Shown here in pieces: positions 22,267-32,241 of a stretch of 48,258 nucleotides of DNA. Both the position numbers and the translations under genes were made by a program. The DNA is taken from the IMG/VR virus record IMGVR_UViG_3300027976_000057, positions 1 through 48,258 of that record. The stretch is one strand, 5' to 3'. A model generated the notes under the pieces. It saw nothing but the letters and a program-made list of their open reading frames with translations, did no database searches and had not been told where the DNA came from. Position 1 is the first letter of the stretch; the number at the start of each line of letters is the position of its first letter. This DNA is from a virus.

Positions 22267-25200
22267 ATGACTGAACAATCCTTTAAAGTACCCGGATTTT
22301 ATGCAATCGAAACGGACCTTTCTGCTCCTGTAAAAGTACAACCTTCTGGTGTACCCGCGGCAGTGGTTGGAACCTCACTGAGAGGCCCTGCTTTCGTTCC
22401 TGTAACTGTGTCAAATTTTCCTGAATTTGCTGCACAATTTGGACCTTTAGATCCAAAACGTTACGGACCTTACTCGATGAATGAGTTTTTAAAAAACCGA
22501 AGTTCAGCCACGTTCGTTCGTGTGCTTGGCGCAGGTTCGAATGAAACATCAGCCGACATTTCGGAAACAGAAGCCACTGGTCGCGTGAAAAACGCTGGTA
22601 CTAAAATTATGGGTGGTATTGTTGAACCAAGTGCCGACCCAACAACTGATCCTGTCGATTTTAGACACTCTGGCACTGTTCAATTTATTGCCGCCAAGCA
22701 CGAAGTTTCAACTTATGAAGCTTTCGGTTTGCCGATGTTCACGAACAACAACAGCTTTGGGATAACAGGCCCAGGCCAAGATGCTTATTTGCTTCGTGCA
22801 ATGGTGTGGCTGGCTTCAGACGCGCGCATGATGGTCCTAAATGGTGGCGAAACTCCATCTCCTACGACTTTCTTGCCTGCCATCACATCATCCATTCCAA
22901 GCCCGGATGATGTTGCTAGTTTAAATGACGGCTTGTTCAAACTCGTGATTTCATCTTCGGCTGGCGCTAGTTTTGCAACAACTGATGGCCTTGCTGGTAT
23001 TCGTATTTTCTCGGCCTCATTTGATCCGACGAGCGTAAATTATGTAGGAAAAATTCTCAATACAGACCCTACAAAATTTGGAACAGAAAAACATTATCTT
23101 CATTTAGATTTTGCAGTTGACGCCGAAATTGCTGCTGTATCGGCCGATACTGGTTCTATCGCCATTCTTTCGGGATCAGCCGATACTGTTCCATCGGGAG
23201 ACGCAACAATCAACTTCCGTAATGCTTTTGGTTTATTTGACACTCGTTTCAAAACACCAAAAACTTCTTGGTTCATTTCGCAACCTTTCGGAAGAACAGA
23301 AAATGATTTGTTCTATGTTGAGGCCCTTGACGATGGCGAATTTGCGAACAACAAATTCAAAATCTCGATTTCTGGCTTAAAAATGTCGGTTGATCCAACG
23401 TATTTATACGGGACTTTTACACTTTCAGTTCGTCTATTCAGTGATACCGACTTGAATCAACAAATTGTAGAATCATTCTCTAATTTGAGCCTAGATCCAA
23501 GTTCTGCAAACTATATTGCTAAGAAAATTGGAGATATCAAATATCGTTACAACTTTGATTCAAATAACGAAGATGAACGTCGCGTCATGCAAGATGGAAA
23601 AAATGCAAATCAATCACGTTTGATCCGCGTGGTTATGCACGAAAATGTAGAGAATAAATTGACTTCTCCATTGTGTCTTCCATTCGGATTCCGTGGTGTT
23701 CAAATTCTAAAATCAAACGTTCAACGCAGTGCCAATGGTGTTATTTCTGATCTTGCGCCTTTGGGGGAGAAACGTTTAGGCGGAACGGCATCGGGTATCG
23801 ATACCCGATTACTAGGTTCTTTGGTTCCTCCAATGCCGTACCGATTCAAAATAACTCGCGGCCCCGTAGAAACCTCCCCGCCTGCGGCTAATGCTTTTGC
23901 TGGGTATCCTGGCATTAATGAAATCGTTGATTCAAGGCTTCATTGGGGTGTCAAATTTGAACGCAACAACATTGTATTAAACCCAAACACAATTCAAGAA
24001 ACCAACCCCCTTATTGCGCAAATGTCAAAATTTATGGGCTTAAAAAACCTTGATCTTTTAGTGACTGGCTCAGATGCCGACTCAATTTGTGACAATAAAT
24101 TCACTCTGGCCAAAGTAGCATTATCGAATACCAGTATTGATGATATCACTGGAAGTGTTGATGTTCACATGAAGGAAGCCGCTTACATGCGGGACGCTAC
24201 TTTGGCGCTTAACGATTACCGAATCATTGATTCAGGACCAACCTCGCCCATCTCTCGCGTAACAATGGCAACCCTGTTTCTTGAGGGGTCAAGGTCTTTC
24301 AATAAATTCAGCGATTATTTGAAATTCAGCACTGTTATGTACGGTGGTTTTGATGGTGTGAATATTTTGGATAAAGAAACTTTCTACCTTACCGATAAAG
24401 CTGCGTCAACAGCCGAAGGCGGCGGAGCGTATACAGGATTCACTTCTCCAGGGTTCGCCTCAAGTATGGCCGGAATAGGAAGTGTCAATAGCACAGTTGG
24501 TTCTTACCGAGTAGGCGCAAAAATCGCAACTGATCCTACATTCGCCAGCATCAATAAAACCGTTCCTAGCGCAAACGTTATTAGCGTACCGGGCATTCGT
24601 GACCCGTATGTCACTGATTATGTTATGGATCGTGTTAGAGAATATGGCTTAGGCATTTATCTGATGGATATTCCATCTTACGATGATGACGGAGTAATTA
24701 TTTTTGATGGTGATGCAAGCAGTTATCCAAATGTCGATCAAACCATTGAACAACTTGATAGACGAGCAATCGATAATAACGCCGTTGCAGTTTATTATCC
24801 TGATGTAACAATTCGCGATAATTTTAATTCAAGATTGATCAGCGTGCCACCTTCTATTGCCGCAATATCGGCTATCGGCTTTAATGATCGAGTTGGATAC
24901 CCATGGTATGTGCCAGCAGGAACAAACCGCGCGTCGCTCGATTTTGTTTCGTCAGTCGCGGTTCGGCTTGACACAAAAGATCAAGCCAAATTGCAAGATT
25001 CTCGTATTAATCCGATTGTGAAAATGCCAACTGAAAACAACCAAACTTTCTATGCCATCATGGGCCAAAAGAACATGAAGCAATCAAAAAGTGCTCTCGA
25101 TCGAGTCAATGTTGTAAGAATGTTGTTAGAAGTAAAACGTGTCGTTGTTGATATCACTCAAAGATTGATTTTCAACAACGACATCCCAGCACAACGAAAA

Positions 25201-25413
25201 CAATTTGTTGCGCTGGTGACGCCAGTGCTAAGTTCGATTCAAACTCGCCAAGGTATTGATAAATTCGTTGTGATCTGCGACGAGCGCAACAATGGCGATG
25301 CAGATGTTTTGAATCAAAAATTCAGAGCTACAATTAAATTAGTCCCAACTCGCGCAATCGAATATGCTGAGATTAATTTCATTATCACCAACGGTAACGT
25401 TGAATTTGTTTGA
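22267..25413 (+). CDS. gp18: tail sheath protein, copy 1 (gp18-like)
   Basis: A 1048-residue contractile sheath protein. The N-terminus (FKVPGFYAIETDLS then PSGVPAAVVGTSLRGPAFVP) and the C-terminal domain (DRVNVVRMLLEVKRVVVDIT, IQTRQGIDKFVV, PTRAIEYAEINFII) are typical of sheath families. T4 gp18 has 659 residues; the extra length lies in the middle (about 90-650), where outer-surface domains occur. The sheath surrounds the tube and contracts to drive it through the envelope. A paralogue follows directly. A GAGAGG lies 10 bases before the ATG. Confidence 0.93.
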   Translation: MTEQSFKVPGFYAIETDLSAPVKVQPSGVPAAVVGTSLRGPAFVPVTVSNFPEFAAQFGPLDPKRYGPYSMNEFLKNRSSATFVRVLGAGSNETSADISETEATGRVKNAGTKIMGGIVEPSADPTTDPVDFRHSGTVQFIAAKHEVSTYEAFGLPMFTNNNSFGITGPGQDAYLLRAMVWLASDARMMVLNGGETPSPTTFLPAITSSIPSPDDVASLNDGLFKLVISSSAGASFATTDGLAGIRIFSASFDPTSVNYVGKILNTDPTKFGTEKHYLHLDFAVDAEIAAVSADTGSIAILSGSADTVPSGDATINFRNAFGLFDTRFKTPKTSWFISQPFGRTENDLFYVEALDDGEFANNKFKISISGLKMSVDPTYLYGTFTLSVRLFSDTDLNQQIVESFSNLSLDPSSANYIAKKIGDIKYRYNFDSNNEDERRVMQDGKNANQSRLIRVVMHENVENKLTSPLCLPFGFRGVQILKSNVQRSANGVISDLAPLGEKRLGGTASGIDTRLLGSLVPPMPYRFKITRGPVETSPPAANAFAGYPGINEIVDSRLHWGVKFERNNIVLNPNTIQETNPLIAQMSKFMGLKNLDLLVTGSDADSICDNKFTLAKVALSNTSIDDITGSVDVHMKEAAYMRDATLALNDYRIIDSGPTSPISRVTMATLFLEGSRSFNKFSDYLKFSTVMYGGFDGVNILDKETFYLTDKAASTAEGGGAYTGFTSPGFASSMAGIGSVNSTVGSYRVGAKIATDPTFASINKTVPSANVISVPGIRDPYVTDYVMDRVREYGLGIYLMDIPSYDDDGVIIFDGDASSYPNVDQTIEQLDRRAIDNNAVAVYYPDVTIRDNFNSRLISVPPSIAAISAIGFNDRVGYPWYVPAGTNRASLDFVSSVAVRLDTKDQAKLQDSRINPIVKMPTENNQTFYAIMGQKNMKQSKSALDRVNVVRMLLEVKRVVVDITQRLIFNNDIPAQRKQFVALVTPVLSSIQTRQGIDKFVVICDERNNGDADVLNQKFRATIKLVPTRAIEYAEINFIITNGNVEFV

Positions 25414-25508
25414 GTTAAAATATGTTGAGACACATTACTTATGCAAAAGCGTTCTTGATTGAATGAGATTTACCAACATTTTAGAAAATAAGAAAACGAG
25501 AAAATAAA

Positions 25509-28500
25509 ATGGCCGAAACAGTCTATCAAAGTGCCGGAGTTAATACTCGTATTATCGATTTATCGAATCCGCAAAACGTGGTTCCATCAGGTGTTCCGGC
25601 AGCAATTGTGGGAACAAGTCAAAAGGGTCAAGCTTTCGTGCCTACGACTGTTGCCAACATCAGCGAATACACAAGCCTTTTTGGCTTGCCAACATTTGAT
25701 CACGTTAATGGCCCTTTGGCAACGATCGAATGGCTAAGAAATGCACAAGCCGCGACCTATACTCGCATTCTAGGCGTGGGTACAGGTTTGGCTCGTACTG
25801 ACTCAGGCAAAGTAGCTGCCGCTGGTTTCGTTGTTGGTTCAAGACAACCTGACTCAGCCGGGGCATTAGCTGTAAATCCCTATGCAGTAACCCTTGGTGT
25901 TCCTGGCCGAGTCCATTTTCTCGGAGCATTAATGTCCGCCACAGCAGGTTCGGCTATTTTTAGCGACGCAGGCTTGCAGCCAAACGAAACAGCAGTACCA
26001 ATTGTTCGCGGAGTTTTATTTGCAGCAAGTGGTGTTGTGCCGATGTTGTCAGCTTCGTGGGGGCCAGTGGGTTTTAGCGCACGACCATCTCCAACTGTTG
26101 CAGCCTCCTTTGCTGCATTCAGTGGATCAATTTCTGGGTCTGTAGACCTTACTGATGGCAAGCAAGAATTCGTTCTTCTTCTAAATGGCCACAAAGGCAC
26201 GCTTGAACAATATCCAAATTTAATTACCGCTTCTTTCGATTCAAGCGCAAGTAATTATTTCGGAGACGTGTTAAATCGCGATCCTTACAAGCTTCAAGAA
26301 GCCGGGTATGTTCTATACACAGCATATGATGTGAACACTAATTTTGCGGTTGTCACAGGGACGGGATTGCTTTCGGACAATTACAGTGCTGGCGATGCGT
26401 CAAACACCGTAGCAGCAGGAAAAGAACCGTCTGCGTTCTTAACTTACGGTGCGTCTTCTTACAACTCTGGGTCTACAACTATTCCTTGCTTCGAGAGTTT
26501 TGAAGATCGTTTTCAAGCTGCTCGCACTCCATGGGTTGTGTCTCAAAAATTTGGTGGAAGCCCAGTTAATCTTTTCCAAATCGAGCTGATCGACGACGGC
26601 GAAGAACCAACAGCAAAAGTTAAATTCTCTATCGAGAACCTGACTCGCTCACCTTCCCCAACATACAAATACGGCACGTTCGATTTAATCGTTCGTAAAT
26701 TTGATGACAACGACTCTAATAAAATTGCTTATGAGCAATATCGCGGCTTGAATCTTGACCCGAACTCTCCTCGCTACATTGCTAAAATTGTTGGCGACAA
26801 AAAAATATTTTTCAACTTTGACGTGAACGAAAGTGCGCAAAGAATGGTTGAAGACGGAGAATACCTTGGACCATCGGCTTACATTCGCGTAAAAATGGCA
26901 GAAGATGTTAAAAACAAAAATGTAAATGCCGAAGCACTCCCTGTTGGGTTCCGCGGAATCTCGCATTTGGTGACTTCAGGTACGGCACCATTAACGAACA
27001 TCACGGGACCGGGCTACAACGTTGCAACAATCTTAAATAAAGCTGTTCAACCACCCATACAAATGAGATTGAATATTGCTCGTGGCTCTGTTCCGACGCA
27101 ATCTGTTAATCGTTCTTTGTATTGGGGTGTTCAGTTTGAGTACCAAAGCGACATCGGGGAAATTAATTCGGATCTTTCTGTAGAGCCGTCTATTGCCGAA
27201 TACACAAAATTCTTTCCAACTTTCCAAGAGCAATGGATGAATGCCTATGCCGGTGAAAACGAAGGCGCCACCGACACTGCTGCAAACGGCATTGTCGATG
27301 CAGATCGTTTCTGCCATAACGCTTTCTCTCTTGAGAAAATCAAAATCAGATACAACTCGTCCACTAGTATTGCAGATCCGTCAACGGCTGCATCATGGGT
27401 ATATGTTCGTAATGGTATCATCGTTCCCGATGGCGGTACGTTTACACGGGCTTTCACTGTCGGGGATTTAGATGACCCAAGCGTCCGTGCAATGGCTAAA
27501 TTTAGCTTCTTTGCTCAAAGCGGGTTTGATGGTTCAAATATTTTCAACAAAAAAGCCAAATTTTTTCAAAACCAAGCAGTTATCGAAGAAGTTAATAACT
27601 CCTCGCGTGGACTCACCAACGGACCAACCGTTAAAGCTTATAGCAAAGCTTTGGATATCATGTCAAATACAACTGATGTGTTTTTCAAAATTTTGTCTGT
27701 CCCTGGGATTCGGGCAGCTTATATCACTGACAAAGCGATTCAAACCATTCAAGAAAGCAGGTTAGACTCTGTCTTTATTCTTGACGTGGAGGAATACGAC
27801 ACCAATGCATCTCTGGTAACTGGTTCTTCTCAAATAGTCAGTGTTTCTAATACTGCTGACAACTTTAGAAACCGTGGCTTAGACACAAGTTATGCGGCTG
27901 CTTACTTCCCTGACGTGAACATGCGCCATCCATTTAATCAAACAATTGTGCGCGTACCTCCATCGGTCGCAGTGCTAGGGGCTATTGCCCGCAGCGATGC
28001 CATGTCGCATGAGTGGTTTGCTGTTGCCGGTTACGAACGCGGACCTTTGGTAAATGCAGATTCAGCCAATACTTCGCTGAATTTGAACAACAGAAATTAT
28101 TTGCAAAGTGCAAATATTAATCCGATTTTGTCCTTCCCTGGAAGTGGCGGTCTGATTATTTGGGGACAGAAGACCCTTCAAGCAAATGCTTCTAGCACAG
28201 ATCGCTTGAGTGTACGTCGGCTCTTAATCGAGATTCGTCGTCGTGTCAAAAACGTTTCCACGCAAATCATTTTTGAGCCAAACCGCGCAGCTACGTTGCA
28301 AAAATTTGAGAAATTGGTTGCTCCGATTTTAAGCGCTATTCAGTCTCAACAAGGTATTGACCGTTTTGGTATCAAAATTGACGCAGATACAACCACACAG
28401 GCTGATATCGAGAACAACACCATTCGCGGGAAAATCATGGTTCGACCAACCCGAACTTTGGAATTTGCAGAAATTGATTTCTCAGTAAATAATGCAGGAG

Positions 28501-28511
28501 TCAATCTGTGA
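25509..28511 (+). CDS. gp18: tail sheath protein, copy 2 (gp18-like paralogue)
   Basis: A 1000-residue sheath protein built like copy 1: N-terminal VYQSAGVNTRIIDLS and PSGVPAAIVGTSQKGQAFVP, and C-terminal DRLSVRRLLIEIRRRVKNVS, IQSQQGIDRFGI and PTRTLEFAEIDFSV. Internal blocks also correspond (for example SPTYKYGTFDLIVRKF against DPTYLYGTFTLSVRLF), so the genes arose by duplication, but identity looks moderate, implying an old event and separate roles. Both reading frames and both ends are intact, so neither is a pseudogene. Its stop overlaps the next start as GTGA. Confidence 0.93.
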   Translation: MAETVYQSAGVNTRIIDLSNPQNVVPSGVPAAIVGTSQKGQAFVPTTVANISEYTSLFGLPTFDHVNGPLATIEWLRNAQAATYTRILGVGTGLARTDSGKVAAAGFVVGSRQPDSAGALAVNPYAVTLGVPGRVHFLGALMSATAGSAIFSDAGLQPNETAVPIVRGVLFAASGVVPMLSASWGPVGFSARPSPTVAASFAAFSGSISGSVDLTDGKQEFVLLLNGHKGTLEQYPNLITASFDSSASNYFGDVLNRDPYKLQEAGYVLYTAYDVNTNFAVVTGTGLLSDNYSAGDASNTVAAGKEPSAFLTYGASSYNSGSTTIPCFESFEDRFQAARTPWVVSQKFGGSPVNLFQIELIDDGEEPTAKVKFSIENLTRSPSPTYKYGTFDLIVRKFDDNDSNKIAYEQYRGLNLDPNSPRYIAKIVGDKKIFFNFDVNESAQRMVEDGEYLGPSAYIRVKMAEDVKNKNVNAEALPVGFRGISHLVTSGTAPLTNITGPGYNVATILNKAVQPPIQMRLNIARGSVPTQSVNRSLYWGVQFEYQSDIGEINSDLSVEPSIAEYTKFFPTFQEQWMNAYAGENEGATDTAANGIVDADRFCHNAFSLEKIKIRYNSSTSIADPSTAASWVYVRNGIIVPDGGTFTRAFTVGDLDDPSVRAMAKFSFFAQSGFDGSNIFNKKAKFFQNQAVIEEVNNSSRGLTNGPTVKAYSKALDIMSNTTDVFFKILSVPGIRAAYITDKAIQTIQESRLDSVFILDVEEYDTNASLVTGSSQIVSVSNTADNFRNRGLDTSYAAAYFPDVNMRHPFNQTIVRVPPSVAVLGAIARSDAMSHEWFAVAGYERGPLVNADSANTSLNLNNRNYLQSANINPILSFPGSGGLIIWGQKTLQANASSTDRLSVRRLLIEIRRRVKNVSTQIIFEPNRAATLQKFEKLVAPILSAIQSQQGIDRFGIKIDADTTTQADIENNTIRGKIMVRPTRTLEFAEIDFSVNNAGVNL

Positions 28512-28867
28512 AACCCAACATCCAGAATCATCGTCTACATGAGGATGCTTTTATTGCACCTCATGATTCTCCTCATGGTTTACAAAGTTTTGAAAAACTT
28601 CAAGATGCGTTGCTCAATGTTGGTGAAATTGATCTTGTTAGTGTTGAAAATGCCAGAGATATTTTAGGCGACATTTTAGGAGAACCCCTCCCAGAACAAC
28701 TTCGTATGGAGTTGGTCAGCATGATTAATCAATTAAAAGTTTTAACCAAAACAATCTTTGAAGTCAGAACAAGCTCAAACAGAATTATAAATCTTTATAA
28801 AAAAGAAAAATCTCATCGCGATCGTACCATTGTTCCTAGTAACAAAAAGCGATCACCAACCAAGTAA
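28508..28867 (+). CDS. hypothetical protein (119 aa) between sheath and tube
   Basis: A 119-residue protein, acidic and helical through residue 95 and then very basic (KKEKSHRDRT...NKKRSPTK). It starts with GTG in a GTGA overlap with the second sheath gene, so it is translationally coupled to it. No counterpart exists at this place in T4. The location suggests tail assembly, but no motif supports a specific role. Confidence 0.7.
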   Translation: MKPNIQNHRLHEDAFIAPHDSPHGLQSFEKLQDALLNVGEIDLVSVENARDILGDILGEPLPEQLRMELVSMINQLKVLTKTIFEVRTSSNRIINLYKKEKSHRDRTIVPSNKKRSPTK

Positions 28868-28942
28868 AATTACGTCTAAAATTTTCACAATAATCTATTT
28901 ACAATTACAAGCACTTTTTTTGCTCTTTAAGGAGAACCTATA

Positions 28943-29431
28943 ATGACTGAAATTTTAGACGTTGCTGATATGCAACCAGAAAACTTTCAACCAAAGATGA
29001 AATTTCAATTTCTTCTTGCGATTGAAGGAATTGATTCGTTTTTAGTAAAGAGCAGTGCTCTTCCCGAGATTACTTTTGAGGAAATTGAAATTCCTTGGAT
29101 GAATAACACTCGTTATATCGCCGGTAAAGGAAAATTCAATGAAATTACCATTACCCTACATGACCCAATTGCTCCATCAGGCGCGCAACAGGTTATGGAA
29201 TGGGTACGACTCCAATGGGAATCAGTGTCAGGTCGTGCAGGTTATGCCGACTACTACAAACGCGATATTATGTTGAAACAATGTGATCCTATTGGCGCCG
29301 TTATTTCAGTGTGGGATATCAAAGGCGCTTTCGTAAAAGTATCAAATTTTGGTGAATTCAATTACTCAACAAGTGAAGCTATAGAGTTATCCATCACGGT
29401 TCGTTACGATAATGCTGTTTTGTTATGGTAA
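28943..29431 (+). CDS. gp19: tail tube protein (gp19-like)
   Basis: A 162-residue protein of the size of T4 gp19 (163). The pattern is that of tube proteins: FQFLLAIEGIDSFLVKSSAL, PEITFEEIEIPWMNNTRYIAG, KFNEITITLHD, a central helix MEWVRLQWESVS, DIMLKQCDPIGAVISVWDIKG and the closing strand EAIELSITVRYDNAVL. It stacks as hexamer rings to form the inner tube. AAGGAG lies 9 bases before the ATG, fitting high expression. It follows the sheaths as in T4. Confidence 0.93.
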   Translation: MTEILDVADMQPENFQPKMKFQFLLAIEGIDSFLVKSSALPEITFEEIEIPWMNNTRYIAGKGKFNEITITLHDPIAPSGAQQVMEWVRLQWESVSGRAGYADYYKRDIMLKQCDPIGAVISVWDIKGAFVKVSNFGEFNYSTSEAIELSITVRYDNAVLLW

Positions 29432-29574
29432 GACTCGTTTGCAATTACGCACTGCACGAAAAAAAATCGATGTGTTGAGTTCTCTTCCGAGGATGGCGAA
29501 ATGCAATTCAGTTTTCTCTTCGTTGCCACAGTTTTGATAAACTCCCAACTTAACAATTAAGGATAGAATTTTTC

Positions 29575-30438
29575 ATGAATGCATTACTTCGTGAATTTAT
29601 TAAACGCAGTATCCTCCTGCGTGAATCAACAATAAGCACCAATATTCAAGAACTTGAACATTTTGTTTTTGATCTCGCGGCACGTTCGGCTATTAAGCCA
29701 GATGAATACCAGTCTTATGTCGATTCAATGAAAGAGATGTACGCAGAAGATGGCGACGAATGGACACCTGACCTAGAAAAACAATATCTGGAAGCTCTCG
29801 GAACCAACGAAATTGATACCAAAACAAAGATGCTTGGGAGATTTAATATCTTCCTTGCTCTTATCACCGAAAGAATTCAGATTGCTATTAAATTAATCGA
29901 TCCTTGGTTCAATACCAATATCCAAATAACGATTAACACACACGACATGAGAACGCAATATGAATTCGAAAAAACTGAACTAACCGCTAGTGTAGCTCTT
30001 GATGGGGATGAAGATTTTGAGTTCTACATCGACCAGAACCTTCAGGCAGAAATGAATGAAATTTACGAAGCCTCCCTAGAAGAAGAAGACACTATCAAAG
30101 ACCCGCGGAAGATTAGTGATTTCTACAATCTTTATAAAAAATTTACCAACCCAACTCAGACATCCCCTAAGGCATTGGTGCTATATACTGCTCGTCCGAT
30201 TAAAGATCGCCATGTATATTCAACAACAGCCGAAATTCCTAATTACATTTGGCTAACAAACAGACATCAATATGCTTTAGCGCTAGCAAATGATTTTGGC
30301 GGCGAACGTGATGTCTACAGAGTTAAAATTCTAGACAAATATGTTGTCAAGCGTTTGGACGATGGCTCCGAGAGGCACTTTCAGGTAATTACGAATAACC
30401 CAACAGCTCCTGTTATTGGCATCCAGAGAATAGAGTGA
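29575..30438 (+). CDS. putative packaged protein (287 aa) with capsid-targeting-like N-terminus
   Basis: The N-terminus is a short basic helix, MNALLREFIKRSILLRES, whose LRE/S at 15-18 repeats exactly the predicted capsid protein cut. Residues 20-195 are helical and acidic. The C-terminal 85 residues look alpha/beta (LVLYTARP at 201, STTAE at 216, YIWLTNRHQYALALAND, DVYRVKILDKYVV, SERHF at 265). Their order loosely recalls an R-S-E ADP-ribosyltransferase, as in T4 Alt, which is also packaged through a cleaved N-terminus, but the second Glu of an ExE motif is missing. I regard that as a hypothesis. AAGGA lies 12 bases before the ATG. Confidence 0.7.
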   Translation: MNALLREFIKRSILLRESTISTNIQELEHFVFDLAARSAIKPDEYQSYVDSMKEMYAEDGDEWTPDLEKQYLEALGTNEIDTKTKMLGRFNIFLALITERIQIAIKLIDPWFNTNIQITINTHDMRTQYEFEKTELTASVALDGDEDFEFYIDQNLQAEMNEIYEASLEEEDTIKDPRKISDFYNLYKKFTNPTQTSPKALVLYTARPIKDRHVYSTTAEIPNYIWLTNRHQYALALANDFGGERDVYRVKILDKYVVKRLDDGSERHFQVITNNPTAPVIGIQRIE

Positions 30439-31010
30439 TATTTAACCATATGAAATCCTTAAATGAAATTAGTGTTGGCTTTTCAAGTGATCCGCAACTA
30501 GGGAAACTAAAAAACGAAATAGAAATCAACAAAATTTTTATTCGCCATATTGGAATAAAACCAATTCAGCATTTTGCTTCATATTTTTCATATGCTTTGG
30601 CGACGATCGCGAAAGGCATCCATGAACCAACCCAGGAGCGTCCATTTAGAAATTTACAAATTCATGCCTCCAACTTATCAAAGCAAACAAGCCAAATCGA
30701 AAACGTGTTAACACGTTTCAAGGGTGATAAATTCGCTCAAGATCTTAAACGCGATCAAACATATTATATTAAAGCTTTAGAGCTTGTCGATAAATACCAA
30801 ATTCTTCATTCGACTTTGGAATTATTTTTACACGAGAGCTCTAGAATGACTTTTGAGGTTTTAAAAACACACATAAAAGAAATCGTCGAACTCTTTTTTA
30901 AATGCTTGGTTCTACAGAACGACCTTGGCGGGTTTGAAGGTTTGGCTTTGATGGTAGTTCATGTTCGCGGAATGCAAAAAGACCTAAAAGGTCTAGAAAG
31001 TCTAGAATAA
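30435..31010 (+). CDS. hypothetical protein (191 aa)
   Basis: A 191-residue all-helical basic protein without recognised motif; long helices at about 60-110 and 120-185 suggest a bundle or coiled coil. It begins at a GTG in a GTGA overlap with the previous gene, or less likely at an ATG five codons in, which also lacks a ribosome site. It is coupled to the putative packaged protein and may act with it. Confidence 0.65.
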   Translation: MIFNHMKSLNEISVGFSSDPQLGKLKNEIEINKIFIRHIGIKPIQHFASYFSYALATIAKGIHEPTQERPFRNLQIHASNLSKQTSQIENVLTRFKGDKFAQDLKRDQTYYIKALELVDKYQILHSTLELFLHESSRMTFEVLKTHIKEIVELFFKCLVLQNDLGGFEGLALMVVHVRGMQKDLKGLESLE

Positions 31011-31091
31011 AAATTCGGTAGCGGCATAATTGTACAATAAGGCTTAGTTTTTGTATCTTTCAAAAAAGATGTCTTTTTGGAGAATTAAACC

Positions 31092-31946
31092 ATGGTCGAA
31101 CAAACACCTCGCACGCAACTCTTTGGCGCATCAGAAACCGTGATACCAAACCCAATTCAAGGTATCATCGGAGATGTACCTGTTGAATCCATTCCTTTGC
31201 CATCCAGAGGAAAACTCTATCCCCCAACCTCAGCGGCCCACAATGTCGAAACTGTGGAAATCCGCCCAATGACGGCCCACGATGAAGATATTTTAACTTC
31301 TCCTGCTTTACAGAAAAGAGGTACAGTCGTTACTGAGCTTCTACAAGGTTGTCTTTACGCCGACCCCGGAGTGAAAAAAATCAACGTTCGCGAACTCGTC
31401 TCTGGCGATCGTGATGCTTTGATGATTGCAATTCGCAGTATCAGTTATGGATCTGACTATAACGCCGAAACACACTGTCCACAATGTGACAATAAAGAAA
31501 AGCATGTGTTTAGCCTAAAACTTCCTATGAAGCGTTTAGAAATCGACCCGATCGCTCCCGGACTTAACGCCTTCCCTTACACTCTTCCTATTAGCAAACG
31601 AAATGTGATTTTCCGTTTTTTGACAGTTGCAGACGAAGAAGAGATTATGCTTACCCAAGAGCGCATGAAAAAATCAACGAATCGTCAAACAAATAATCTT
31701 GTGACAACTCGTTTACAATATTCGCTTCTTTCAGTTGATGGCGTTGATGACAAAAACAAAATTGCCCAGTTCGTCAAAACCATGTTGGCCGGAGACTCGT
31801 TAGCATTCCGTCGCTATGCCGACAAACACACTCCAGGCGTCCAGATGAAACAAAAAATTGTTTGTGGTGCCTGTTCTGAGGAAAGTGAGGTAATTCTTCC
31901 GTTGACATCGGAATTCTTTTATCCCACAAACGACGACGAGGTTTGA
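31092..31946 (+). CDS. gp26: baseplate hub assembly protein, gp26-like, with zinc ribbon
   Basis: A 284-residue protein with the layout of the T4-phage base plate protein family (gp26): an early LPSRGKLYP motif (about 36-44), a central helical domain, and an FFYPTNDDEV end. C-P-Q-C at 129-132 and C-G-A-C at 258-261 make a split four-cysteine zinc ribbon. In T4, gp26 assists assembly of the central hub rather than forming part of it in quantity. The gene precedes a short gp51-like partner candidate. GGAG lies 9 bases before the ATG. Confidence 0.62.
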   Translation: MVEQTPRTQLFGASETVIPNPIQGIIGDVPVESIPLPSRGKLYPPTSAAHNVETVEIRPMTAHDEDILTSPALQKRGTVVTELLQGCLYADPGVKKINVRELVSGDRDALMIAIRSISYGSDYNAETHCPQCDNKEKHVFSLKLPMKRLEIDPIAPGLNAFPYTLPISKRNVIFRFLTVADEEEIMLTQERMKKSTNRQTNNLVTTRLQYSLLSVDGVDDKNKIAQFVKTMLAGDSLAFRRYADKHTPGVQMKQKIVCGACSEESEVILPLTSEFFYPTNDDEV

Positions 31947-31989
31947 GTTATTTCTTGAACACTTTTTCATCCTGGGGTATTATTTCGGG

Positions 31990-32187
31990 ATGTCGTGGTC
32001 TGAGTTTTATCACTTTCCAGTTCCTTACAGATTATGGCTTATCAAGCGAATCAATCAGGAATTAGATAGAACAAAACAAGCGGGCCAAGTTCAATCTAAA
32101 GCCCTTCATGATAACACGCCCGACATACGCTCTATGCTAGGTCGCCAACGAACCGAAGTTCCTTCCCGTCACATCAAATTCACATAA
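31990..32187 (+). CDS. small baseplate/tail assembly protein candidate (65 aa)
   Basis: A 65-residue basic protein starting MSWSEFYHFPVPYRLWLIKR, then a charged helix, and ending in a disordered Arg-rich tail (EVPSRHIKFT). Short proteins with this 'F..fP..yR.wLi.RI' start follow gp26-type genes in T4-like phages and are thought to be assembly chaperones; I recall this without being able to check it. Not overlapping gp26, so no frameshift product is indicated. Confidence 0.6.
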   Translation: MSWSEFYHFPVPYRLWLIKRINQELDRTKQAGQVQSKALHDNTPDIRSMLGRQRTEVPSRHIKFT

Positions 32188-32241
32188 AGTTTAAACCAAA
32201 ACCTTTCCATCTCTTATTATCCTTCGAAGAAGGAAGTGGTA

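Noticed and set aside
22267-28511. A single sheath gene split by a frameshift
   Set aside because: Each frame has its own complete N-terminal and C-terminal sheath blocks, so there are two full genes.
31092-32187. Programmed frameshift between the gp26-like gene and the 65-residue gene, as in lambda G/GT
   Set aside because: The genes are separated by 43 bases with a stop between them, and no slippery overlap exists.
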